46,561 nucleotides of DNA from an uncultured Oscillospiraceae bacterium. GTDB taxonomy: Bacteria > Bacillota > Clostridia > Oscillospirales > Oscillospiraceae. The position numbers were made by a program, and so were the translations under genes. The stretch is taken from positions 1 to 46,561 of the forward strand of contig CAKTPI010000011.1 of assembly GCA_934591635.1 (NCBI GenBank), given 5' to 3'. Numbering within the stretch: position 1 is the first letter of the stretch; each line of letters begins with the position of its first letter. Positions 16,020-24,110 of the stretch are shown piece by piece. The notes under the pieces are model-generated. The model searched no databases and was not told where the DNA came from. It worked only from the letters and a program-made list of their open reading frames with translations.

Positions 16020-16163
16020 GAGGGACGTGCCCGAAGCAAGGCACTGTCTGCCAACGTGCAGCAGCCGGGAAACGATCGGAGGAGCGATCATCTGACCGAT
16101 GCATCTGGTATCGCCGGCGTATTTCACAGATACGATCGATATGCTTTGGAAAGGAGTGGTTAT
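16020..16163 (+). pseudogene. Decayed duplicate of the receiver gene 3' end
   Basis: This stretch aligns with the last roughly 130 bp of the receiver-like gene (14590-14719). It shares GTATCGCCG, a GAT...GATATGCTTTGGAAAGGA end and a leading GTGC-GCAG block. Where the receiver gene ends TTTGA, this copy reads TTTGGA, and the frame is broken upstream. It now supplies the ribosome binding site of the next gene. Confidence 0.6.
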
Positions 16164-16164
16164 C

Positions 16165-16656
16165 TTGCAGGTCGTAATTCAGAAAATGCCGGAGAGCTTG
16201 CCGGAGTTTGAAGCACGCATCGCCGAGGGACGGCAGCCGGAACGCATCTGTGCCCTGTTTCTGTGTGCGCTTGCGCTGTTTGATCGGGACAAAAATGCAG
16301 GCACCGCCGCAATGGATATTCTGCGGGGGGCAAGGCCCATGACACCGTATGACTGCCAGTTTCTGCGCGACCGGCTGCGTGGAAAAGCCTATCTGCCGCT
16401 GGCGTATTTTGAAGGTGCGACGCCGGAAAACGGCTATCGGCCGCAGGTGCCGTATACGTTGAACGTGCTGGCAGACCCGAGGCCGCAGGATCTGGAGCCG
16501 GGCTATCTGCGCTTATTTCTCAAAACAGCCGGCGCAGATTCGCCGCGGCCCATAAAACTGCGGCAAAAGGCCTCGACTGGCGACTGGTTCCTTTGGGAGT
16601 ATTCCAGCATTCTCAGCGGCATCCGTATCCCTTCGGCGGAAGACCCGTGGGCATAG
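16165..16656 (+). CDS. DUF6935-type protein
   Basis: This 163-residue soluble protein has no signal. Its features match a gut-Clostridia family I recall as DUF6935: a leucine-rich N-terminal half with ICALFLCALALFDRD, an FLRDRLRGKAYLPLAYF-GATPENGY block and a PRPIKLRQK-STGDWFLWEYSSIL end closing in DPWA. The function is unknown. The TTG at 16165 was chosen because AAGGAG lies 8 bp before it and it opens the conserved part; the ATG at 16099 lies in the duplicated receiver remnant. Confidence 0.65.
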   Translation: MQVVIQKMPESLPEFEARIAEGRQPERICALFLCALALFDRDKNAGTAAMDILRGARPMTPYDCQFLRDRLRGKAYLPLAYFEGATPENGYRPQVPYTLNVLADPRPQDLEPGYLRLFLKTAGADSPRPIKLRQKASTGDWFLWEYSSILSGIRIPSAEDPWA

Positions 16657-16682
16657 TTAAGAGAGAAAGGAAGTATTTAAAA

Positions 16683-16788
16683 ATGGAATTCACCAACGCG
16701 GCATTAGACGCAACCGGCAGGCCCGGCACATCCGCTGAAATTCTGCCCAGAGTATGGCAATCCGTTTAACGACGGCGACTTGACGTGA
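16683..16788 (+). pseudogene. Decayed short zinc-ribbon protein
   Basis: After AAAGGAAG, the ATG at 16683 reads MEFTNAALDATGR and stops at 16770. A second frame reads KFCPEYGNPFNDGDLT and stops at 16788. Together they look like a two-CxxC zinc ribbon (MEFC-NCG-LDATG-FCPECG-PF) that lost its first cysteines by small deletions, one Cys to Tyr, and its frame. The family is inferred from this resemblance only. Confidence 0.45.
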
Positions 16789-17843
16789 GGAAAACATTGA
16801 AAATTGCTTTGATCATCATCTCGATGATCGTATTTATCACACTGGCAGGTGCCTTGCTGTACTGGTTCTTCATTGGAAGCCGGATTCAAGATGGAGGCAG
16901 AACGGAAAACCCGGATACATACAGAACAGGCAAGGAACTGGTGGAGTTTGAGTGGCGGCAGAACCACAAAAACTACTACAGCTGCTTTTCACTGAAATTC
17001 TATCAGGAGAACGATTTGCCGCTGCTGACCGGCTGGTTTCCCAGCCAATCTGGCGGCGACGAGGTAAGGAAAAGCAGGACAGATGCGTTTTCCAACCCGG
17101 ATCCCTGGCAGCTAACATGGGTGCAGTGGTTTGAGCTTCAGAATGTGCTGGCAGAGTCAGATCTTCCGGCGTACAAAAAGCCGTCTTCTGACATCTATGA
17201 TGAAATTGACAGCGAGATCCGGATCGTCTGGCGTACCGCTGACGGGGATGAAACCCAAAAATTCAGCGGCAGCCATGCAGAGACATTGGAGGCTTTGGTG
17301 CTGGATATTGCCGAGGAAGCATATGCTGCGTCAAAGCTCGAAACAGAGCAGCGTGAGGTGCGTGAAACGGCAGATCTGATCGGAATCTGCTGGGAGCAGA
17401 ACGCCCCGTCTGCGCGTGACTGCTTCAGCTTCCTTCTTAGTGAACGGCCGCAGCGCCTTATGTATGGAATGTGGAGTCATGCGCTCTGCAAAATAAATAA
17501 AACAACAGGGAGGAATTATTATGAATGGGCACAAGTTTTTGAAGGTCACCGGGATTTTGATGATCATTGCGGCTGTATTTTCCATCATTGCGGGTGTACT
17601 TGTCGGTGGACTGGGTGCGCTGGCGGCGGGAGTCGGTGCGGCATCTGGTCTGACATTTGCCTATTGGGCAGCGCTGTTCCTAACACTGGTCGGGGGAATT
17701 TGTCAGCTGATCGCCGGTATCAAGGGTGTCAAGCACAGCAAGCGCAGCGAAAAAGCAGGCAACCTGATCATATGGGGCGCAATCGTGGCTGTATTCAGCG
17801 TCTTGAGCATCGTGATGAATCTGGTCAACGGCGGCGAGTTTAA
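16785..17843 (+). CDS. Membrane-anchored protein of unknown function whose natural stop appears lost
   Basis: The N-terminal membrane helix is clear (IALIIISMIVFITLAGALLYW), followed by a soluble charged domain to about residue 235. The open frame then runs 323 bp through the next gene in another frame, giving a Cys/Arg-rich tail unlike a real domain. The native end was therefore probably near 17500, and a frameshift or lost stop is likely. The start is GTG 16785, or TTG 16797, which has GTGAGG six bases upstream. I do not recognise the family. Confidence 0.55.
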   Translation: MRKTLKIALIIISMIVFITLAGALLYWFFIGSRIQDGGRTENPDTYRTGKELVEFEWRQNHKNYYSCFSLKFYQENDLPLLTGWFPSQSGGDEVRKSRTDAFSNPDPWQLTWVQWFELQNVLAESDLPAYKKPSSDIYDEIDSEIRIVWRTADGDETQKFSGSHAETLEALVLDIAEEAYAASKLETEQREVRETADLIGICWEQNAPSARDCFSFLLSERPQRLMYGMWSHALCKINKTTGRNYYEWAQVFEGHRDFDDHCGCIFHHCGCTCRWTGCAGGGSRCGIWSDICLLGSAVPNTGRGNLSADRRYQGCQAQQAQRKSRQPDHMGRNRGCIQRLEHRDESGQRRRV

Positions 17844-17937
17844 CGTCACAAATATTCTCACTGGTGTGGCCGTTCCGGCTTTGTATATCTACGGCGCGGT
17901 GCTCAATTCCAAGGCAGATGCACAGTACACCGCATAG
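17521..17937 (+). CDS. Four-helix integral membrane protein, unknown function
   Basis: This 138-residue protein has four hydrophobic segments (about 9-28, 34-48, 54-70 and 82-130 in two parts) and a short basic loop (KGVKHSKRSEK) between the second pair. GGGAGG lies 9 bp before the ATG, which supports it over the overlapping tail of the preceding frame. Its position inside the zinc-ribbon, TM2 and TPM cluster suggests an envelope role. Confidence 0.75.
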   Translation: MNGHKFLKVTGILMIIAAVFSIIAGVLVGGLGALAAGVGAASGLTFAYWAALFLTLVGGICQLIAGIKGVKHSKRSEKAGNLIIWGAIVAVFSVLSIVMNLVNGGEFNVTNILTGVAVPALYIYGAVLNSKADAQYTA

Positions 17938-17972
17938 CTCATGAAGCAGATATAAAGGAGATCAGAACATAT

Positions 17973-18743
17973 ATGGGACTGTTTAATAAGAAATATTGCG
18001 ATATTTGTGGAGATAAGATTGGCTTGCTGGGAAACCGCAAGCTGGAAAACGGAAATCTCTGCAAAAACTGTGCCAAGAAGCTCTCGCCGTGGTTCTCCGA
18101 CCGGCGCAGCAGCACCGTCGAAGAAATCAGGGCACAGCTTGCCTACCGGGAGGAAAATCAGGAAAAGGTCGCGGCATTCCATACGACCAAAACGCTCGGC
18201 ACGAACACCAAGGTTCTCCTTGACGAGGATGCAGGGAAATTCATGGTGACGCGGGCCAGAAATCTAGCGGAGGCCAACCCGGATGTCCTGGACTTTGCAG
18301 ATGTGACCGGCTGCAATCTCGACATTGACGAGAGCCGTTCGGAACTCAAGCGCGAGGATAAGGACGGAAAGGAGGTCAGCTATAACCCGCCGCGCTATGA
18401 ATACTCCTATGATTTTTATATCACTATTTTTGTCAGCAACCCCTACTTCAACGAAATGCGCTTTCAGATCAACTCCAGTTCTATAGACATTACGCCGCCG
18501 CCCTCGGTACGCCCGGGTATGCCGGCAAGATGCAACCCTGAAACCAACGTCGAGTACCGTAACTGCAAAAAGCTCGGCGAGGAGATTCGTCAGGCACTGA
18601 CGCAGGTACGAAAAGATGTGCGTGAGAAGATTGAGCAGGCAGCCGCGCCCAAAGCGGCAGTTACCTGCCCCTACTGCGGCGCAACCACCACGCCGGATGC
18701 AAGTGGCTGCTGTGAATACTGCGGCGGCGCGGTGAACGGCTGA
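17973..18743 (+). CDS. DUF4428 protein with N- and C-terminal zinc ribbons
   Basis: This 256-residue protein opens with a DUF4428-type zinc finger (KKYCDICGDKIG, then LCKNCAKKLSPW). The middle domain of about 150 residues carries a beta-rich segment (YEYSYDFYITIFVSNPY). It ends with a second zinc ribbon (CPYCGATTTPDASGCCEYCGG). No signal or membrane helix is present, so it should be cytoplasmic, perhaps binding the cytoplasmic side of its membrane neighbours. AAAGGAG lies upstream. Confidence 0.85.
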   Translation: MGLFNKKYCDICGDKIGLLGNRKLENGNLCKNCAKKLSPWFSDRRSSTVEEIRAQLAYREENQEKVAAFHTTKTLGTNTKVLLDEDAGKFMVTRARNLAEANPDVLDFADVTGCNLDIDESRSELKREDKDGKEVSYNPPRYEYSYDFYITIFVSNPYFNEMRFQINSSSIDITPPPSVRPGMPARCNPETNVEYRNCKKLGEEIRQALTQVRKDVREKIEQAAAPKAAVTCPYCGATTTPDASGCCEYCGGAVNG

Positions 18744-18870
18744 ACCATCCGGAAGGAGGCAAAGCAGAGCACCGGCTGAGGCATCAGAGGAGCCTTAGCA
18801 AAACAGAAGGCTGCGTGAAGGCGCAGCACCCGTCCATCCACATTATTTGATTTTTGAAAGGAGAAACACT

Positions 18871-19527
18871 ATGGCAAACTTCGGAGACAGCGTAAAAGAG
18901 GCTGCATTTGCAACAAGTCCACGTGAATTTGATTTGACCTACTCCACGACGCTGGAAGAGATCATGGAGAAGCTCAATGTCCGCAGGGCGGCGTTCCAGA
19001 TGCCGTTCCAGATCAAGGGCGGCATTCCCGGCCAACGTATCTCGTTTGAGAAAGAACCGAATGTGGACGTTGGTCTCTGGCTTTTCCTCAAGGACGGCAC
19101 ACACATCCGGATCCAGCCGGTCATTACGGAGGCCAAGATGTCGGTTGGCGGTATGCGCGTTGATAAGAACAGTGCATTGCGCAAGGGCCTCAAGGGTGCG
19201 ACAGTCGGTCTTGCAACGGAGCGTGGCGCCTATATCGACACCGTGACTGAAACCGTGAAGAAGATTTTGAACGGTGAGGAAGTAGAGGACTATGTCGCGC
19301 CGGAGGTTCCGGTCGAAACGAAGGACTGGCTGACAACGTTCCTGCTCTGCCTCTTCTGTGGTGGGCTTGGCGTCCACCGCTACTATGTCGGCAAGATCGG
19401 CACGGGTATTCTCTATACGCTGACGGCCGGTCTGTTCGGTATCGGGTACCTTGTCGACTTTATCAAGATTCTCTGCGGCAAGTTTACCGACAAGAACGGG
19501 AATCTTATCCAGCGCGAAAAGAAATAA
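18871..19527 (+). CDS. TM2-domain membrane protein
   Basis: This 218-residue protein has a cytoplasmic N-terminal region of about 145 residues. A TM2 domain follows with two helices and the family GLGVHRYYVGKIGTGILY core, then a short basic tail. TM2 proteins occur with zinc-ribbon and DUF4428 proteins in Clostridia; their role is unknown. AAAGGAG lies 9 bp before the ATG. The 127-bp interval upstream (18744-18870) holds a small GCTGCG/CGCAGC hairpin and no gene. Confidence 0.85.
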   Translation: MANFGDSVKEAAFATSPREFDLTYSTTLEEIMEKLNVRRAAFQMPFQIKGGIPGQRISFEKEPNVDVGLWLFLKDGTHIRIQPVITEAKMSVGGMRVDKNSALRKGLKGATVGLATERGAYIDTVTETVKKILNGEEVEDYVAPEVPVETKDWLTTFLLCLFCGGLGVHRYYVGKIGTGILYTLTAGLFGIGYLVDFIKILCGKFTDKNGNLIQREKK

Positions 19528-19635
19528 GGAAAGCAAAATGTCTCAGGTACGCACTGCTGTTTTTTGCAGGATTGATATGTTATTTTCTGTTGATCGGCAG
19601 ATTTGTGCATCCCTGAAGGGTATTGGGGGGGAATT

Positions 19636-21534
19636 ATGAAACAAACGAATACTACGCTTCTATGCCTTCTTCTTGCGATGCTGATGCTGCTCAGCAGCCT
19701 CACCGCCTGCGGAAAGGATAAGGCGAAAGATTCCAATTTGATCAAGCTCGGCGACTATGAGCTGCTCTACAAGGGCGCGTGCATCATGGAAGACTCGGAC
19801 GGAAATGACGCAATCGTTCTGACACTGGACTTCACAAACAACGGCAAAGACAATGCGTCGTATCTTTGGAGCGTCGATGAAACGGTTATGCAAAACGGCG
19901 TAGAACTGGAGGTTGCAACTGTCTTTACCGACTACGACACCTTTGAAACCGTGATAGAAGGCCAGTTTGCAGATGTCGCTCCGGGCATAACACTGGAGGT
20001 GCAGACAGCTTTCGTGCTCAATGACACCACCAGTGAGATCAAGGTCACCTTTGAAGAGCTGCTCGGCTCTAAAAAAGGCACTATCACTATCGATCCCACC
20101 ACGCTCAACCGTGAAACGGCCGCCGATACGGAGCCCGGAGCTGCGCTGCCTGCCGCCACGACCGGCGATGCGCTGCTCGACTGGTGGAACGGCGCGTGGT
20201 ATGGCTGGTGGACGATGACCGGCTGCTCGGGCGCTTACGAGAGCATGGCGGGACGGTGGTGGGACGCCTGCGCTGTCATCGACATCGGCTCGGATTATAC
20301 GGGCACCGTCACGATCTGGGACGAGGACTACTCGAGAGCGGATCCGATGTCGCAGGCGTCGGTCACGCTGAACAGCGCCGGTGTCGGAGAGCACGGTACC
20401 GTGATGTCGGAGAGCGGCTACTTCACGAATCTGCCTTTGGAGCATGCCGACTGGATCATCGATCCCGCAATCAACAGCCGTTTCCCCGATGTTGAAAACA
20501 TGATCTGCATTGAGGGCTGGTACGAAGACGGCGAGGACGAGTTTTACTACGAGGTTTATCTGCGCCCGTGGGGGCAGCTCTGGGATGACTTTGCTGCCGA
20601 CTATCCCGACGACATCCCCTATTACTATGACGACTGGTATCTCCCGCTTGTGGAGTCCGGCAGCGCCATGCCGGATGTGGTCGGCGGCGAGGCCGCCTCT
20701 TCCACCTCCGGCGGAACGGATGCGATGACCCAGACGCCCACCGCCGCGAACGTATCCGGCGGAGACGGCATCGTAACCGAAGAGCAGATTCAGAAGGGCT
20801 ACGTCTGGATGAACGAGGTCAATAATAATATCTTTGACGCTACTTACGAGGATATCGTTGCCTACTTCGGCGTGGAAGGCCACTTCGTCAAGGAAGAGTA
20901 CAGCGACCACATGAAGGCAAACTACCGCTACTACGAATGGATCTCTGAGGACGACGACTCCCATTTCATCTACGTCAACTTCAAGGAAAAGAGTCCGGGC
21001 GTTTATACGGTGAGTGCGTACAACACCAGCGGCTTCTCCGGCACAGAAGCCATAGAAAAGTATCTGGACATCGTGAAGGCCGAGGCCGCCGAGGCGAACA
21101 GGGCAGCGTCTGCGAACGCCGAGATGAAGGACTTCTCCGTGGAAATCGCCCAGTTTGCGCACGACGATGTGAAGGTCAAGATCATGACGAAGATCCCGGT
21201 ATCCGGCTGGTCGTACGATGATGGAAAGCGCTGCCTGGTGGAAAACGACGATCCCACAGCGTTTGGTGCCGGCTCCATCCGGTTCGAGGTAAGAGAGAAC
21301 GTTGAGAAATTTGATTACTACAAAGACGATTTTGAAAACTACCAGGATATCGAAGACCGCGTGATCGGCGGCATCACCTTCCGCGGCCGCACCTATAAGT
21401 ACATCGGCTATGATTGGATCGAGTACGTGGCGCAGTTTGACGACAGCCGCGCCCTCTCCATCGGTCTGCGCAAGCTGGATTGCGTCCCGGGAACGATGCC
21501 AGACATCATTCTCAACAACATGACGTTCCAGTAA
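19636..21534 (+). CDS. Large lipoprotein with DUF5067-like domain
   Basis: This 632-residue exported protein has a signal peptide with lipobox LTAC (lipid-modified Cys at about 26). The next roughly 130 residues resemble DUF5067, an immunoglobulin-like fold for surface proteins (VLTLDFTNNGKDNASYLW). A Trp/Tyr-rich middle domain and two further C-terminal domains follow, separated by a Ser/Gly/Thr linker. It is the largest outer component of the cluster. A GGGGGGGAATT segment precedes the ATG. Confidence 0.85.
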   Translation: MKQTNTTLLCLLLAMLMLLSSLTACGKDKAKDSNLIKLGDYELLYKGACIMEDSDGNDAIVLTLDFTNNGKDNASYLWSVDETVMQNGVELEVATVFTDYDTFETVIEGQFADVAPGITLEVQTAFVLNDTTSEIKVTFEELLGSKKGTITIDPTTLNRETAADTEPGAALPAATTGDALLDWWNGAWYGWWTMTGCSGAYESMAGRWWDACAVIDIGSDYTGTVTIWDEDYSRADPMSQASVTLNSAGVGEHGTVMSESGYFTNLPLEHADWIIDPAINSRFPDVENMICIEGWYEDGEDEFYYEVYLRPWGQLWDDFAADYPDDIPYYYDDWYLPLVESGSAMPDVVGGEAASSTSGGTDAMTQTPTAANVSGGDGIVTEEQIQKGYVWMNEVNNNIFDATYEDIVAYFGVEGHFVKEEYSDHMKANYRYYEWISEDDDSHFIYVNFKEKSPGVYTVSAYNTSGFSGTEAIEKYLDIVKAEAAEANRAASANAEMKDFSVEIAQFAHDDVKVKIMTKIPVSGWSYDDGKRCLVENDDPTAFGAGSIRFEVRENVEKFDYYKDDFENYQDIEDRVIGGITFRGRTYKYIGYDWIEYVAQFDDSRALSIGLRKLDCVPGTMPDIILNNMTFQ

Positions 21535-21630
21535 GGTCATCGTCCTACTGAGAATTTGTATGAAAACCGGCTCCCGCCCCAATTTGGAGCGGGAGAATCC
21601 GGCTATTTGCGGAGAAACGGAGGGGATGCT

Positions 21631-21792
21631 GTGAATCTCAAAGCGTTCCCCATCATGGCAGGTCTATGGATGGCGCTGCTTGGCCTGACCGCCTGCGGCG
21701 GTGCCGACAGACGCACCTATCAGTACCCGGAAACGGCGGTCCTTTTTGACGACTTCCACATTCAAAAACCGTTTACCGTCCGGGGGTCATGA
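21631..21792 (+). pseudogene. N-terminal part of a split lipoprotein
   Basis: GTG 21631 follows GGAGGGG and gives a signal peptide with lipobox LTAC plus about 30 residues, ending in TGA. The next frame begins with an ATGA overlap and continues as compatible sequence. Together they resemble one lipoprotein of about 135 residues interrupted by a frame change, although two coupled small proteins are possible. Confidence 0.5.
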
Positions 21793-22043
21793 AGCTCTAT
21801 TATCGCGGCGGACAGCTCAAGGATAACCCTATCCGCTGCTACGATGCGAATTTTGAAGATCTGGGCGATCAGTTTGAATATTCCTTTCAAAACGGCGTTC
21901 TGACAATTCAGGCGGATTTTGCCGAAAAGATCAGCGGGCTGACGATTGGGGACAGAGAACACGACGTTATCTATCATCTGCGCTATCTGGACTCTCCGCA
22001 GTTTGCGTGGCTGGCAGATGTGTTCTGGTACGATGATGGCTGA
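21789..22043 (+). pseudogene. C-terminal part of the split lipoprotein
   Basis: This 84-residue frame (MKLYYRGGQLKDNPIRCYD at the start) has no signal peptide of its own and beta-strand-like composition. It overlaps the lipoprotein leader by 4 bp. Without the leader it would stay in the cytoplasm, whereas its neighbours suggest surface location, so it is probably the displaced body of that lipoprotein. I do not recognise the domain. Confidence 0.5.
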
Positions 22044-22142
22044 GCCTGCAGGACATATCCGGAAAACACGATCATAACTACGTTTGGCGTTGCAAGCTGC
22101 CTTTGCGGTCTGTAACGCCGGCCTAGGAAACGAGGGATTTAG

Positions 22143-23294
22143 ATGGCAACACAGATCACCAATTACCAATGCCCGGCCTGTACGGGACCGCTCCATTTTG
22201 TCGGATCGTCCGGGCGGCTGGAGTGCGACTACTGCGGCTCAAGCTTCGATATTGCAGAAATTGAAGCGTTCTACGCAGAAAAAGAAGCGAAAGCGGCGCA
22301 GAAGCAGGGAGAAACGGAAGCGGCTCAAAAAACTGCCGAAGCGGAAGAACAACAAACCATCGCAGACGGCTCTGACTGGGATGCTTCCGGTCTGAGCGAG
22401 GACTGGGGCGTAGACGCAAGCAGCATGAAAGCATACTGCTGCCCGTCGTGCGGCGCGGAACTGCTCTGCGACGCGACCACTGCAGCCACATCTTGCCCAT
22501 ACTGTGGAAACCCGTCGGTGCTTCCGGGACAGTTCACTGGCATTTTGAAGCCCGACTATGTGCTTCCCTTCAAGCTGAGCAAGGAGGACGCCATCAAGGC
22601 ACTGAAGAAGCACTATCTCAAAAAGCCTTTGCTGCCATCGACCTTCTCCAAGGCCAACCATCTGGAGGAGATTAAGGGCGTGTATGTGCCCTTTTGGATG
22701 TACGACGGCGAAGCCAGCGGAAGCGCACAGTTCCATGCCACCACTGTACATACCTACACCTCGGGAGATTATGAGATCACGGAGACAAGCCACTATGATG
22801 TGCGGCGTGCAGGCTCCATTGCCTTTGAAAAAATCCCGGTGGACGCATCGAGCAAAATGCCGGATGATTACATGGACTCCATCGAACCGTATGACTATGC
22901 AGATCTCAAGCCGTTTTCCACGGCGTATTTGCCCGGATTTCTGGCGGACAAATATGATGTGAGCATTGAAGATAGCCGGGAGCGGGCAGACAAGCGCTGC
23001 ACAGGCTCGCTGATCGCAGCCTTGCAGAGCACGGTAACCGGCTACGCCTCCTGCAATGAAACAAGCCGAAGCATTTCTTTGAAACGAGGCAAGGTGCATT
23101 ACGCACTGCTTCCCGTCTGGATCTTGAACACACGATGGGAGGGCAAGGACTTCCTCTTTGCAATGAACGGTCAGACGGGTAAGCTGGTAGGCAACCTTCC
23201 CGTCAGCACGAAGCGGGTTGTCGGTCTGTTCGCAGCGATCGCGGCGCCGCTCATTGCCATCAGCGTGACTGCGCTGCTGCTTTTGGCGCGTTAG
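22143..23294 (+). CDS. TFIIB-type zinc-ribbon membrane protein
   Basis: This 383-residue protein starts with a zinc ribbon (YQCPACTGPLHF, LECDYCGSSF). An alanine/glutamate-rich helix and a second zinc ribbon (YCCPSCGAELLCD, SCPYCGNPSVLPG) follow, then a large domain with FPLK-like motifs (YVPFWMYDGEASG, LPVWILNTRWEGKDFLFAMNG split over sequence). One C-terminal membrane helix ends the protein. Such proteins commonly neighbour TPM-domain proteins in Clostridia, as here. It probably sits on the inner face of the membrane. Confidence 0.85.
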   Translation: MATQITNYQCPACTGPLHFVGSSGRLECDYCGSSFDIAEIEAFYAEKEAKAAQKQGETEAAQKTAEAEEQQTIADGSDWDASGLSEDWGVDASSMKAYCCPSCGAELLCDATTAATSCPYCGNPSVLPGQFTGILKPDYVLPFKLSKEDAIKALKKHYLKKPLLPSTFSKANHLEEIKGVYVPFWMYDGEASGSAQFHATTVHTYTSGDYEITETSHYDVRRAGSIAFEKIPVDASSKMPDDYMDSIEPYDYADLKPFSTAYLPGFLADKYDVSIEDSRERADKRCTGSLIAALQSTVTGYASCNETSRSISLKRGKVHYALLPVWILNTRWEGKDFLFAMNGQTGKLVGNLPVSTKRVVGLFAAIAAPLIAISVTALLLLAR

Positions 23295-23307
23295 GGAGGG
23301 AGGAGAA

Positions 23308-24099
23308 ATGAAAAAAAGAATTTGCTGTCTCCTGTTGGCGTTTATGTTGACGCTTGTATTCTGCGTGAGTGTAGCTGCAGCTGAGGAGGCGGGCGCACAG
23401 CTTCACTATGTGACGGACGCGGCCGGACTTCTCAGCAAAAACGAAAATATACTGCTGGAAAAGATGGCGGAAAGCGTCTCTCAAAAATATGGTGTCGGCG
23501 TTTACATCGTAACCGTGGAGGACTATCGGGACTTCCATTCTGAAGGTGTCTATAAGGCAACCTATACCATCTACCATGAATACACTATGGGCGAAGGACC
23601 GAACCGCGACGGGATCATGCTCCTGCTCAGCATGGATGATCGCGACTGGGCAATGTTCTGCTACGGCTCACGCTGCGAGTATGCGTTCAACAGCTATGGT
23701 CAGCAGAAGCTGGAAAAGGTCTTCCTCGACAATTTCGGCGAGAACGACTGGTACGGCGGCTTTGAGGATTACGTCAAAGAATGCAGAGTCTATCTGGAAA
23801 AGGCTTCCGCAGGAAAGCCCGTCCGGGCGAGCTTGTTCTATCCGCTCCTTATCGTGATCGGTCTTTCCCTGCTGGCAGCAGCCGCGGTCGTCGCCGTGAT
23901 ATGGCAGAAAATGGACACTGTATCAGAAAAAGCAACCGCGAACGCCTACGTCTCCGCGGGACTCCGGCTTACGGAGCAAACAGATCATTTCACCCATAAG
24001 ACGACCTCCAGTCGGAAGATCGAGCGCAGCTCTTCCAGCAGCGGAAGCAGTCACAGCGAATCCGGCGGTGGCGGTTCCGGCCGAAGCGGAAAATTTTGA
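23308..24099 (+). CDS. TPM-domain protein, exported and membrane-anchored
   Basis: This 263-residue protein has a signal peptide (1-24) and a TPM domain (about 30-165, VTDAAGLLSKNENILLEKMAE at the start of the fold). One membrane helix follows (about 178-198), and the cytoplasmic tail ends in Ser/Gly-rich low complexity. TPM domains are linked to envelope quality control and phosphatase activity in other organisms. It follows the zinc-ribbon gene by 13 bp. Confidence 0.88.
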   Translation: MKKRICCLLLAFMLTLVFCVSVAAAEEAGAQLHYVTDAAGLLSKNENILLEKMAESVSQKYGVGVYIVTVEDYRDFHSEGVYKATYTIYHEYTMGEGPNRDGIMLLLSMDDRDWAMFCYGSRCEYAFNSYGQQKLEKVFLDNFGENDWYGGFEDYVKECRVYLEKASAGKPVRASLFYPLLIVIGLSLLAAAAVVAVIWQKMDTVSEKATANAYVSAGLRLTEQTDHFTHKTTSSRKIERSSSSSGSSHSESGGGGSGRSGKF

Positions 24100-24110
24100 A
24101 AGGAGCGGCC

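Noticed and set aside
19660..21582. 640-residue minus frame opposite the large lipoprotein
   Set aside because: Antisense shadow from GC-rich third positions; the plus gene has lipobox and start signals.
21563..21605. Terminator after the large lipoprotein
   Set aside because: CTCCCGC/GCGGGAG forms a hairpin but no T tract follows, so it may be only a local structure.
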